Shown here piece after piece: positions 25,532 to 33,573 of a DNA stretch of 64,000 bases. The notes beneath the pieces were generated by a model. The model was not told the DNA's origin and searched no databases. It saw only the letters and a program-made list of their open reading frames with translations. The stretch is from Woeseia sp. (lineage in GTDB: Bacteria > Pseudomonadota > Gammaproteobacteria > Steroidobacterales > Woeseiaceae). The position numbers and the translations under genes were made by a program. The DNA is taken from positions 186,001 through 250,000 of the forward strand of contig JAJFKW010000002.1 of NCBI GenBank assembly GCA_021773015.1, given 5' to 3'. Every line of letters begins with the position of its first letter. The first letter of the stretch is position 1.

Positions 25532-26386
25532 ATGTCTGAACAATTGACAAATAGTCGACCAACCGTCCATGGTATTTGGAAGACGTACCAAATTAAGATC
25601 ATAATAACGATGGGCCTATTGTCTATCGAACGCGCGCTCGGAATCATCGTCCCGTTTGTGCTCGGCGTTGCAATAAACGATCTAATCGCCAGCGAACTGC
25701 GAGGTATCTGGTATCTAGTTGTACTCGAACTGTCAAGGTTGGCTATTGGTACAGGACGTCGACTGTACGACACTCGCGTCTATGCACGTATTTACACGGA
25801 CATTGCGGACAGAACCGCAAGAAATACGGAAACACCGATGAGCCGTCGCGCCGCGCGCCTCGGCTTGGCGCGTGAATTGGTCGACTTCTTTGAGTGGGAA
25901 CTACCCGAGCTACTCGCTGCATTCATCGGCATGATTGGAGCATTCGGTATGCTCATCTATATGCTGCCAACGGTTGGTGGACTCAGCATTATCGTCGGTT
26001 CAGCGATCGGCATCGTGTTTATCATCAGTCGCAAGAGAATGTTCAGCCTCAATAAAGTCCTAAACAACGAACTAGAGCGACAAGTCACCATGCTTGAATC
26101 GGGTAGGGAGTTTGCGCGTAACCGGCATTTACGGCGCCTCGCAAAATGGAGAATACACTTATCGGATCTCGAAGCAACGAACTTCGCGATTGCCGAATTA
26201 TTTCTCGGCTCACTCATTATTGGCTCCGTCATCATTACTGTCCGCGCGGGTTTATCTGTCGGCGAAATATTTGCGGTTATTACATACCTGATATCTCTGG
26301 CAGAGAGCTTGCTAGTTTTGCCTTGGACGTATCAGCAATCCATACGTGCGCAGGAAATCGGTGGGCGAATTGCAGGTACGCAATAG
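25532..26386 (+). CDS. ABC transporter six-transmembrane domain protein without ATPase domain
   Basis: 284 residues from the ATG at 25532, which has AGGAGG seven bases upstream. About six hydrophobic segments with long cytoplasmic extensions resemble an ABC exporter transmembrane domain of the ABC_membrane_3 type: ALGIIVPFVLGVAINDLIAS, VGGLSIIVGSAIGIVFIIS and SLIIGSVIITVRAGL. The protein ends without any nucleotide-binding domain, and none is encoded nearby. It could pair with an ATPase elsewhere or have another role. The upstream terminator suggests attenuated expression. Confidence 0.75.
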   Translation: MSEQLTNSRPTVHGIWKTYQIKIIITMGLLSIERALGIIVPFVLGVAINDLIASELRGIWYLVVLELSRLAIGTGRRLYDTRVYARIYTDIADRTARNTETPMSRRAARLGLARELVDFFEWELPELLAAFIGMIGAFGMLIYMLPTVGGLSIIVGSAIGIVFIISRKRMFSLNKVLNNELERQVTMLESGREFARNRHLRRLAKWRIHLSDLEATNFAIAELFLGSLIIGSVIITVRAGLSVGEIFAVITYLISLAESLLVLPWTYQQSIRAQEIGGRIAGTQ

Positions 26387-26492
26387 TAATCGATGAGGTT
26401 TGGCGAATTGAGGATTTAGTGATGTGCGCAATCGAATTAATACCCGTTGCGATTTTCCGGTATACAGAAGGTTTTAATATGTCAACGCTATG

Positions 26493-27305
26493 TTAGTTCG
26501 GCAATTCCGCCGTCAGTCCGTCCAGGTAACTCTCGAAACGATGAATATTATTGTGGCCAGCACCCTCAATAACCAGCATTTTTGAGGGCGAGCGGGTCAG
26601 TTTCGCTAGCTCGTAACTATGAGTAATTGGAATCAGGGTATCCCGATCGCCATGTACAAAAATTGTCGGCGACCGGACTTCACCCATTATCTCCTTCGTC
26701 CTAAGTGGGTACCGTACTAGCCACGCTGGAACAAACGGGTACTGATTTTGTGCCATAGCTACGACGCTCGTAAACGGCGATACTAAAACCAACAATTCCG
26801 GGCGGACGTTTTTAGCGAGCTCAACGGCGAGTGCTGTTCCAAGTGACCGACCGTAAACAACAATCGGTTTTCCGTCGTAGTGAGGTGTAATTACTTTCCA
26901 CGCCCTGCTTACATCATCGTGGAGTTGCGCTTCAGTTCGAATTGTACCGGTACTTTTTCCATAGCCACGATAGTCAAACATGAACATGTCATAGTTAACA
27001 CGTTGGTAGTAATCTGCCCCGGAGGTCCAAGACTCGAGATTGCCGCCATTGCCGTGTAGGAAAAAAATTAAGCCGCGAGGATCTGGCTGTTTGAAGTGCA
27101 AACCACTGAGTTCTGCTCCGTCAACCGGAATTGTCAATTCTTGAAATGGCACATCGAATTTGAATTGATGGTTACAGGGCAGAGTGGTGCCCGGGAATAT
27201 CATGCTTTCTTGTTTGAAGAAAAGCGCAACGACAAACAGACCGTATATTGCAATCGGCGTCAAAATTACGGAACTGGAAAAAATGTACCAGGACTTCCTA
27301 CGCAT
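26493..27305 (-). CDS. Membrane-anchored alpha/beta hydrolase (BEM46-like)
   Basis: 270 residues. A hydrophobic N-terminal segment (about 8-28) is followed by the hydrolase fold: FFLHGNGGNLESW (oxyanion), FDYRGYGKSTG, the nucleophile elbow VYGRSLGTALA with the catalytic Ser, the acid in VHGDRDTLIPI and the catalytic His in GAGHNNIHR. All triad elements are present, so it should be an active serine hydrolase, esterase- or acyl-protein-thioesterase-like. Substrate unknown. Confidence 0.87.
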   Translation of the reverse strand: MRRKSWYIFSSSVILTPIAIYGLFVVALFFKQESMIFPGTTLPCNHQFKFDVPFQELTIPVDGAELSGLHFKQPDPRGLIFFLHGNGGNLESWTSGADYYQRVNYDMFMFDYRGYGKSTGTIRTEAQLHDDVSRAWKVITPHYDGKPIVVYGRSLGTALAVELAKNVRPELLVLVSPFTSVVAMAQNQYPFVPAWLVRYPLRTKEIMGEVRSPTIFVHGDRDTLIPITHSYELAKLTRSPSKMLVIEGAGHNNIHRFESYLDGLTAELPN

Positions 27306-27594
27306 TTACTCACTTCGAAATAGTGTCGTCGAATTAAAATTGCGGTCTTCCGAAATGTCGATGCAGATCGGATTTATCTACGAAACATACCTAAGTTCTT
27401 AGAATCTGTCAGGATTTTTTTCGCGGTACCCAGAAATAAACATTGGGAGTATTTGCGTCCAGTCGTTAGCTCGTGAAAAAACGGGTCAGAGCGGTTACTT
27501 TGTAGTTCGAGGTATGCTATCGTATGCCTCGTAGTTAAAGGTATGTACCGCAACATTATAGCCACCCAAAGGCGGGATGCTGGAGGGCAGTGTT

Positions 27595-27996
27595 ATGCGC
27601 AGAGTTACTGCGGCCGGAGAACTCAAAGAAGAGAAAAACGAAATTAACTTAACCCCGATGTTAGACGTCGTATTTATCATGTTGATTTTCTTCATTGTGA
27701 CTGCTTCGTTCATCAAAGAGTCTGGAATCGCGATTAATGCGCCGAACGCCGACCGCCGGCCGACTCCCGATCGGAACAGTATCTTAGTTGCAATTACCGA
27801 AAGCGATGAAATTTGGATTGACCGGCGAATCATTGACCCTCGTGCAGTGCGAGCAAATATTCAACGCTTGCATGCCGAGAACCCAAAGTCCACTGTGGTA
27901 ATACTGGCTCATAAAATTTCAACCAACGACGTGCTGGTACAAGTAATGGATGCGTCACGGGCGGCCGGCGTTTACGACATCGCATTGGCACGCTAG
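27595..27996 (+). CDS. Orphan ExbD/TolR-family protein
   Basis: 133 residues from the ATG at 27595, chosen because GGAGGG lies seven bases upstream; an earlier in-frame ATG is at 27577. The single membrane helix carries the family's Asp in NLTPMLDVVFIMLIFFIV, the residue thought to carry protons in TonB-ExbB-ExbD motors. A periplasmic domain follows. No exbB or tonB gene is adjacent, so it must join an ExbB encoded elsewhere. It may energise the TonB-dependent receptor of this window, but that is only inference. Confidence 0.88.
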   Translation: MRRVTAAGELKEEKNEINLTPMLDVVFIMLIFFIVTASFIKESGIAINAPNADRRPTPDRNSILVAITESDEIWIDRRIIDPRAVRANIQRLHAENPKSTVVILAHKISTNDVLVQVMDASRAAGVYDIALAR

Positions 27997-28363
27997 ATAG
28001 CGCCCAAAATGCGGGCGGACCGAATAAACTAGAATATCAGTGCGCCACGATACGACCATTGATAACGCGCATATCGCAGCGCCCGCAATCGGCTTCGTTT
28101 AACGACAATTTGTCTAATGCGCATTCCCGTGATGAGCAATTCTATTAGTCCGGCAACACGTATAGGAGTCGTTTTTCTTACAGTCGGTTGTACGGCTGCA
28201 CAACAATGGTTGTAATGAAAAGCGTCAATCGTCGGCGCGATACTGGGTGCGCTCATTAATCGCAGCATCAGTGGGGCCGCTGACGCTGCCGACTAGTCTT
28301 ACGCCTGAAATTGGAGCCGAAACGCCATACGTGCGCGCGCTTCGGCTCCATTTGCTTGCTTGC
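27997..28363. other. Gene-poor gap of 367 bases
   Basis: No convincing gene was found on either strand. A short hairpin (CGCCC...GGGCG) follows the exbD stop near 28002. A second inverted repeat, GGAGCCGAA (28313-28321) with TTCGGCTCC (28341-28349), lies just behind the MAPEG gene and may end its transcript. Confidence 0.5.
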
Positions 28364-28771
28364 CTACAGCACGCTGCTGCCAATCATCAATATCGCCGCC
28401 CAAGAAACTAAATAGATGGGTGTACGAAGATATGGTATTGCCAGTGTATAGACGACAGCATGGCTAACTCGGGCAATAAAAAAGATCTGTGCCCAAAGCG
28501 CGATACTTGTGTACGTGCTGGGATCAGCGATTTGGCCAGCGGCTATCACCACGGCTGCAAACGCGGGAAGAGTTTCTACCATATTTAAGTGAGCACGCTG
28601 GGATCTCAGGGCCCACAATGGCGGTTCCGGTTGCTCTTTTGGAAACCCATCAGGATAGTTGTTGATAAAAGTCGGGATGCCCCAGGTGATTGCTCGAGCG
28701 AGTATGTAGGGCGTCCAGAGTAGTACGGTCAAAAGACCTGATAGACCAAGATAATAATATGTGGAGTCCAC
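28364..28771 (-). CDS. MAPEG family membrane protein
   Basis: 135 residues from a GTG at 28771, preferred because AGGA lies about 8 bases upstream and the frame's earlier ATG would add a charged tail not seen in the family. Four membrane helices are visible. The first is YYYLGLSGLLTVLLWTPYIL, and SQRAHLNMVETLPAFAAVV matches the MAPEG signature around the conserved RaxxNxxE. MAPEG proteins are trimeric membrane glutathione transferase/peroxidase-like enzymes; the bacterial substrate is unknown. Confidence 0.87.
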   Translation of the reverse strand: MDSTYYYLGLSGLLTVLLWTPYILARAITWGIPTFINNYPDGFPKEQPEPPLWALRSQRAHLNMVETLPAFAAVVIAAGQIADPSTYTSIALWAQIFFIARVSHAVVYTLAIPYLRTPIYLVSWAAILMIGSSVL

Positions 28772-28826
28772 GAATCTATTCCTTTCTTTGTGTGTGATCC
28801 AGACATTGTTGGATCGCATATGAGAT

Positions 28827-28865
28827 GTGGCGACTGCGCGTTAGGGGGGGGTGCGCAGCCGCCAC
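28827..28865 (-). terminator. GC-rich hairpin behind the YHS gene
   Basis: GTGGCGACTGCGC and GCGCAGCCGCCAC form 13-bp arms with one mismatch around a 13-base loop, 12 bases after the YHS-gene stop on the minus strand. The G-run in the loop and the lack of a T-tract leave its function open; a transcript end is most likely. Confidence 0.5.
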
Positions 28866-28877
28866 TCGCGTTGTGCT

Positions 28878-29330
28878 TTACAGCGACGCGGGGTCTTTGT
28901 CTTTAATTTTGCTCCACTGTGCATCAGCGGACTTAATGCGTCCTGGAACGTCTTTTAGCCACTGGTCCTGAATGCCGGCGTCAAGATTGAGGTACAACTT
29001 TCCGTCTACCACTCGCCAAACTTCTGGGTCACCGATAAATTTCTTCCCAACCGATGCACCGAACGCACAGTAGCCGTTGTAGGCTGGGGCGTACTTCGCT
29101 GGATTCGCTTCAAAAGAATTAAGGTTTGCTTTGCTGGAAAACTGATAAGTTGCGCCATCGAAATTTGCCGTGTAGTTGCCATTGCCACGTACCGGACGTT
29201 TGCCAGTTTGATAGGAAACGACGTCGTAGCCTTGTACTGCAGGCGTGCTGTGAGCGTAATCGGCTGCGGTGGCGGAATTGGCCACACCAATCATTGCGAT
29301 GAGGCTCAAAAGTACTGCTTTCAATTTCAT
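28878..29330 (-). CDS. Exported YHS domain protein
   Basis: 150 residues from the ATG at 29330, preceded by GGAG; the frame extends five codons further upstream. A signal peptide (LLSLIAMIGVANSATAA) precedes a YHS-like domain: AVQGYDVVSYQTGKRPVRG, SKANLNSFEANPAKYAPAYNGYCAFGASVG. The Tyr-Cys pair after PAYNG is typical of this family, which is linked to metals or redox chemistry. It is divergent from the TetR gene, and a palindrome between them suggests control by that regulator. Confidence 0.85.
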   Translation of the reverse strand: MKLKAVLLSLIAMIGVANSATAADYAHSTPAVQGYDVVSYQTGKRPVRGNGNYTANFDGATYQFSSKANLNSFEANPAKYAPAYNGYCAFGASVGKKFIGDPEVWRVVDGKLYLNLDAGIQDQWLKDVPGRIKSADAQWSKIKDKDPASL

Positions 29331-29387
29331 TATTACTTGCTCCAATTTATTGCTGTTTAAGTGGTGCTTTGAGGTGTTATACCGACC

Positions 29388-29440
29388 AAGTAAACCGATC
29401 TGTTTACTTAGTGAAATTGAATGTATACCGATCTGTTACG
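29388..29440. promoter_or_regulatory. TetR operator region between the YHS and tetR genes
   Basis: AAGTAAAC-CGATCT-GTTTACTT (29388-29409) is a perfect dyad with 8-bp arms. Its core ACCGATCTGTT recurs 33 bases on (29427-29437). A further inverted half-site, GATCGGTTTA, lies at 29538-29547 close to the tetR start. The arrangement fits autorepression plus control of the divergent YHS gene. Confidence 0.7.
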
Positions 29441-29552
29441 TTTGTCAACGAGATTCTCAGCATATTTGACGAGAGCTCTCAAAATTGACATTAATTCTCT
29501 GATCTGTAGGATAGGGTACATCGACAAGAAGGAAACTGATCGGTTTATCGAA

Positions 29553-30131
29553 ATGTCCAAAAAACGCCAAGAACTCATCGATACAGCCATTAATCTGTTC
29601 ACCCAGCATGGTTATCACGGCACCGGCATTGACCGGATTGCCGAAGAAGCCGGTGTGTCGAAAAAGACCATGTATCACCACTTCCGGTCCAAGGAAGAAC
29701 TTATTCTGGCCGCGCTGAAACACCATGATGGTCTGTTCCGGAACTATTTTATGAAGTCGGTCAATCAAGTCTCGGACTCGCCGAGTGATCGGCTGCTTGG
29801 AATATTTGATGTCGCGCACGCTTGGTTCTCCGACAATGCGTTCTTTGGCTGCATGTTCATCAACGCGATTGGCGAGTACTCCAACCGGGATTCAGCCATT
29901 CGAAACGCCTGCCAAGATTTTAAGAGTCAAATGACGGCGTTCGTTGAAGAGCTGGCTATATCGGCAAAAGCAGCTGATCCACAGGGCCTCGCTGACACCC
30001 TTGCATTACTGCTTGAAGGTGCGATTGTTACGGCGCAGGTGGCAGGCAAGCCGGACAGTGCGGAAACCGCCAAAGTGGCGGCTCGAGTTCTTATCAACAA
30101 CGCGGTGCAACGTGGCCACGCAGCCGCTTGA
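29553..30131 (+). CDS. TetR family transcriptional regulator
   Basis: 192 residues from the ATG at 29553. The frame is open back to 29421, but that start would lie inside the operator and add residues unlike the family. The HTH is clear: RQELIDTAINLFTQHGYHGTGIDRIAEEAGVSKKTMYHHFRSKEELI. The C-terminal helical domain is the ligand-binding and dimer part. The divergent YHS gene and the dyads between them make that gene the likely target. The inducer is unknown. Confidence 0.9.
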   Translation: MSKKRQELIDTAINLFTQHGYHGTGIDRIAEEAGVSKKTMYHHFRSKEELILAALKHHDGLFRNYFMKSVNQVSDSPSDRLLGIFDVAHAWFSDNAFFGCMFINAIGEYSNRDSAIRNACQDFKSQMTAFVEELAISAKAADPQGLADTLALLLEGAIVTAQVAGKPDSAETAKVAARVLINNAVQRGHAAA

Positions 30132-30696
30132 ATCATTACTCGGTGATGTACGTACATGTACGTTGTGCGCGTCGGAACTTGAGCATGGCGTACGTCCGGT
30201 GGTGCAGGTTGGCTCGACAGCCCGGGTTCTAATAGCTGGCCAAGCGCCAGGTTCTCGGGTCCATGCAAGCGGAATTCCGTTCGACGATCCAAGTGGCGAG
30301 CGACTGCGTGATTGGATGGGCATAAACAGCGCGACTTTCTACGATGCCTCGAGAATTGCAATTCTTCCTATGGGGTTTTGTTATCCAGGTAAAGGTAAAT
30401 CGGGCGACTTACCGCCTATTCCGCGATGTGCGGAAACATGGCGAAACAAACTAATGTTAGCAATGCCGAGATTGCAATTAACAATCGTCATTGGGCAATA
30501 CGCTCAGGCATGGCATTTACCGCATGTAGAACGAAATCTAACGGAAACCGTTCGGGCGTGGGCGTCTTACGGCGAAAAGACGATGCCATTGCCGCATCCA
30601 AGTCCGCGAAACAACATCTGGCTGAAGAAAAACGCTTGGTTTGTGCACGAGGTATTGCCGAATTTGAAGTCCCGAGTGCAGCGGGCGTTAAAGTAG
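30112..30696 (+). CDS. Uracil-DNA glycosylase family protein
   Basis: 194 residues from a GTG at 30112 that overlaps the tetR stop by 20 bases; the frame extends upstream within tetR. It has the superfamily's first motif as LIAGQAPGSRVHASGIPF, DPSGERLRDWMG, then FCYPGKGKSGDLPP and the closing motif PLPHPSPRNN. Only one Cys pair is seen near the N-terminus (CTLCASE), so a family-4-type 4Fe-4S cluster is unlikely. It may remove uracil or related bases in DNA repair, though members of this subgroup are poorly characterised. Confidence 0.8.
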   Translation: MATQPLESLLGDVRTCTLCASELEHGVRPVVQVGSTARVLIAGQAPGSRVHASGIPFDDPSGERLRDWMGINSATFYDASRIAILPMGFCYPGKGKSGDLPPIPRCAETWRNKLMLAMPRLQLTIVIGQYAQAWHLPHVERNLTETVRAWASYGEKTMPLPHPSPRNNIWLKKNAWFVHEVLPNLKSRVQRALK

Positions 30697-30849
30697 CTCA
30701 AGCTAACTGGCGTGTCACACGTGGCCGCCTTAACTTTGCGGCGTCAGTATTACTTTAAATTCTATGCGGAACGTTAATCCGGCCACCCTTTTCGTTCCAG
30801 CTAGTTAGAATGTCACAACTTACCCCCAATACCAAAGTGACAATCAATC

Positions 30850-31677
30850 ATGCAATTTCTTAGCAATTATATACTCATTCTCCTCGCTGTTTTTGCGCTC
30901 GCCAGTGGCTGCGAAAATAAGACCGAGGCACCGGTCGCGACTGAGACTGAAAAAGCAGTGGAAGTCGAGGCATCGAACTCGGACTCGACAAACGACAATT
31001 CGACGAATACTAGCAACATAAATTTGCAAGCCCAACTCGAACAACGTCAGGCAGAATTCGCCAAAATGGCGCCGGCCGAACTCATTGCAGCTGCGAATAA
31101 CTCTGTGGACGAATTGGCGGCTAGTGGCATCGTCGAGCAGGCCATTGGGCAGGGCGATAAGGCACCTGATTTCGTGTTGCCCGACGCCCTTGGCAACGAG
31201 GTAACCTTGTACGAGCAACTAAAAAATGGGCCCGTCATTCTCACTTGGTATCGTGGCAGTTGGTGCCCTTATTGCAATCTACAGTTGCATGACTACCAAA
31301 AATCTTTAGGCGACATTCACGCGGCAGGGGCACAATTGATTGCCGTTTCGCCAGAATTACCCGACAGCGCGCTGAGTTGGAAGGAAAAAAACGAAATGCA
31401 GTTCAAAGTGCTTAGCGATGTCGGCAACAATGTCGCACGTGATTATGGCGTCGTCTACAAAATTCCTGATGTCCTGGCAGATTTTTATGGCGAAGAAGGT
31501 CGAATTCACTTGGCAAAATTTAACGGTGATGAGTCGCTAGAGTTGCCGCTCGCTGTTACCTACGTAATCGACACCGATGGCACCGTCGAATATGCGTATG
31601 TGAATGCAGACTACAGAAAGCGTGCCGAAACCAGCGATATCGTAGACGTTGTGACGCAAATGGCGGCGAATCGCTAG
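30850..31677 (+). CDS. Peroxiredoxin-like lipoprotein (AhpC/TSA family)
   Basis: 275 residues with lipobox LASGC, a Ser/Asn/Thr-rich linker (to about 55), a helical stretch, and a thioredoxin-fold domain from about residue 95 (GDKAPDFVLPDALGN). The active site is WYRGSWCPYCNLQ, a CxxC, as in thioredoxin-like peroxidases of the AhpC/TSA type. It should reduce peroxides or disulfides at the envelope. A strong hairpin follows the gene. Confidence 0.85.
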   Translation: MQFLSNYILILLAVFALASGCENKTEAPVATETEKAVEVEASNSDSTNDNSTNTSNINLQAQLEQRQAEFAKMAPAELIAAANNSVDELAASGIVEQAIGQGDKAPDFVLPDALGNEVTLYEQLKNGPVILTWYRGSWCPYCNLQLHDYQKSLGDIHAAGAQLIAVSPELPDSALSWKEKNEMQFKVLSDVGNNVARDYGVVYKIPDVLADFYGEEGRIHLAKFNGDESLELPLAVTYVIDTDGTVEYAYVNADYRKRAETSDIVDVVTQMAANR

Positions 31678-31708
31678 CCTCAGCAAATTGGCGATTAGCG
31701 ATAGATTG

Positions 31709-31738
31709 GGGTCGAACCGAAATCAGTTGGTTCGACCC
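31709..31738. terminator. Bidirectional hairpin between convergent genes
   Basis: GGGTCGAACC and GGTTCGACCC form a perfect 10-bp stem around a 10-base loop between the peroxiredoxin gene and the convergent XRE gene. An AT-rich run (TATATAG) follows in plus orientation. Confidence 0.65.
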
Positions 31739-31750
31739 TCTATATAGCTG

Positions 31751-31948
31751 CTACATCGGTTTGTCGTCGAATATATCTTCTATGGGTAAAGCGAAGAGAC
31801 GGGCGGTTCTAAAGGCCAGAGGCAGGCTCGGGTCAAATTTGCCTTTTTCAATTGCATTAATCGTTTGCCTGGAGACGTCCAACTCGGCGGCGAGCTGAGC
31901 TTGCGTCCAGTTGTTCTCGGCGCGTAGTGCTTTTAGACGATTCTTCAT
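31751..31948 (-). CDS. XRE-family helix-turn-helix regulator
   Basis: 65 residues, a single HTH_3 domain: RLKALRAENNWTQAQLAAELDVSRQTINAIEKGKFDPSLPLAFRTARLF, with the recognition helix around SRQTINAIE. Its start overlaps the preceding membrane-protein stop by four bases. Short XRE proteins of this kind are typically encoded with small membrane proteins and bind dyads in their shared promoter; two such dyads lie at 32389-32450. Confidence 0.9.
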   Translation of the reverse strand: MKNRLKALRAENNWTQAQLAAELDVSRQTINAIEKGKFDPSLPLAFRTARLFALPIEDIFDDKPM

Positions 31949-32367
31949 CGGTATTTTCTGAGACCGAGAAAGACCGCTAGCCCATAGGTCAATCCCATTA
32001 ATATGACGAGGTGAGAAATTTCCGCATCACTCGCGATCACATTCGTAACATCCAAGTTTGAGTAGCTCAAGCCGACGACGAGCCCGACCCCTAACGATAA
32101 TCCCATCGCTTCTAACTGCACTTTCTGGTGCAACTCGTCCAATCCTTTCAAGTGACGCTTGTTGGCCAGTATCATCCCAAAGCCGATGGCTAAGTTGGCG
32201 ATGATTGTCGTTACCGTGAGCCATCCAGTGGCGCCCCATATGAGTTTTGGGCCAAAATTAGCCAATGCCATTGTGACAAGCCAAGCGGCCGTCCAGTAGC
32301 CGACCCTGACTGTATTTTTTTGATTGTCCTGTTCCCACGCGCTCCGGTTGGTGTCTTTCGCTGTCAT
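31945..32367 (-). CDS. Small membrane protein partner of the XRE regulator
   Basis: 140 residues from the ATG at 32367, preceded by AGGAAA; the longer frame runs into the operator and is rejected. Four hydrophobic segments are visible: TAAWLVTMALANFGPKLIW, WLTVTTIIANLAIGFGMIL, GLSLGVGLVVGLSY and LVILMGLTYGLAVFLGL. No function is recognised. It precedes the XRE gene in one operon. Confidence 0.8.
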   Translation of the reverse strand: MTAKDTNRSAWEQDNQKNTVRVGYWTAAWLVTMALANFGPKLIWGATGWLTVTTIIANLAIGFGMILANKRHLKGLDELHQKVQLEAMGLSLGVGLVVGLSYSNLDVTNVIASDAEISHLVILMGLTYGLAVFLGLRKYR

Positions 32368-32388
32368 CAGTCGATTTCCTATTTGAAA

Positions 32389-32450
32389 TGTAAAGTGTGC
32401 TTTACACGTAAGATATCGAGGGATTACCGATATGTCAAGTACACTTGACA
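32389..32450. promoter_or_regulatory. Two 18-bp operators for the XRE operon
   Basis: TGTAAAGTGTGCTTTACA (32389-32406) and TGTCAAGTACACTTGACA (32433-32450) are both dyads of the form TGTnAAGTnnnCTTnACA. They start 44 bases apart, about four helical turns, immediately upstream of the membrane-protein start. This fits autorepression by the XRE protein binding two sites on one face of the DNA. Confidence 0.75.
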
Positions 32451-32664
32451 TGAAAATCTGCGTTGCTGAGTGTGTGGAGCACCGCTTTTCTGAACCGATA
32501 ATCCGATTGTCAGGAAAAAATCAGGTAAAAAATAAGATTTCCGAAGGCTCTGCTGCAGTTACCTACGCATACTATTCTCAAGCCGGGTGGTTCAGAGCAT
32601 CGAATCAACAATTGGACTCCCCGGTGAAAAGAACAATCAATCATTGCCCTAGCAGGAGAGAATA

Positions 32665-32970
32665 ATGATGCGATACTCAGGAGTTGGTTTGATGGTAGTT
32701 TTCTGCTTTTCTTCAATTTCCGGTTGTGGAATATTTCGCGAGTGCGTTCGTTACGAATACCGCACTGTACAAAAGTGCCTAAGAATGGAGTCAAATGGAC
32801 ACTGCGCGCACTACGGCAGCGAATCGAAGCAAGTGTGTGTCGAACGGGCACCGAAGGCTAGCAAACTCTGGCTTGAGCCAACAACAGACGCTGAGCGGTC
32901 TGTTGCAACAGTGCAGTCGCAGCCCCAACTCGCGAAAACCGACGAGGTGGTCGACTCGGTCAGCAAGTGA
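32665..32970 (+). CDS. Small Cys-rich lipoprotein
   Basis: 101 residues from an ATG with AGGAG six bases upstream; a second ATG follows directly. Lipobox ISGC after a short signal; the mature part has several Cys (CGIFRECVRYEYRTVQKCLRM and CAHYGSESKQVCVE) that could pair. No family recognised; its environment does not suggest a function. Confidence 0.7.
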   Translation: MMRYSGVGLMVVFCFSSISGCGIFRECVRYEYRTVQKCLRMESNGHCAHYGSESKQVCVERAPKASKLWLEPTTDAERSVATVQSQPQLAKTDEVVDSVSK

Positions 32971-33178
32971 TTCGCCAGAATGGCGTACCTTAGAGTCAAC
33001 CTTGGTCCATTATTGCTGGAGGTCCGCAATACTCTAGCGATAGTTGCCCGTTCAAACCTGTAAGAATCGCAATATGTACGATTTTATCCTATTGAATGAT
33101 TGACGAAGGAAACCGATTCGGTAAGTTACAATTACCGCAGTTCTTGCCAATTCGTTCTAACATTGCTCTGAGGATAAT

Positions 33179-33565
33179 GTGAAAGACTGTAACCAATGCG
33201 GAAAGTGCTGCACGATATATGGCAATGGCGGATTGTCGGCGTCGGCAAGCGAAATTGAGCGATGGGAATCGCATAGACCGGATATTTTTGAACACGTATC
33301 CAATGGCCAAATTTGGGCAAGCCCGATCACTGGAAAACCATTGGGCCAATGTCCTTGGTTACGCAAGCTGCCAAACCAGAACAAATACACGTGTGAAATC
33401 TACTACGATCGTCCTGACGATTGCAGATACTATCCGGTGAAAATCGACGAGATGATCCGTGACGGCTGTGAGATGTTAGAAGCTAAAGATTTGCTAAATC
33501 ATAAACAGGCACAGAAGGCGTTGGATGTTCTGATGGCGGACAGCCGTCCGCCGCTGGACGAATAG
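33179..33565 (+). CDS. YkgJ-family Cys-cluster protein
   Basis: 128 residues starting with GTG after AGGA. The cysteine pattern is CNQCGKCCTIYG near the N-terminus, QCPWLRK, TCEIYYDRPDDCRYYP and GCEM, as in the YkgJ/CxxCxxCC family thought to bind iron or zinc. Function unknown. It is followed after 8 bases by the acetyltransferase gene, so the two are probably one operon. Confidence 0.88.
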   Translation: MKDCNQCGKCCTIYGNGGLSASASEIERWESHRPDIFEHVSNGQIWASPITGKPLGQCPWLRKLPNQNKYTCEIYYDRPDDCRYYPVKIDEMIRDGCEMLEAKDLLNHKQAQKALDVLMADSRPPLDE

Positions 33566-33573
33566 GTGAGCTC

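Noticed and set aside
28029-28268. 79-codon minus-strand frame in the gap before the MAPEG gene
   Set aside because: No ribosome site, mixed composition and no recognisable family; treated as chance.
29421-29552. Longer TetR start at 29421
   Set aside because: It would begin inside the operator dyad and prepend residues unlike the family; no ribosome site.
30426-30758. 110-codon frame overlapping the uracil-DNA glycosylase gene
   Set aside because: Low-complexity shadow in another frame of a recognised gene.
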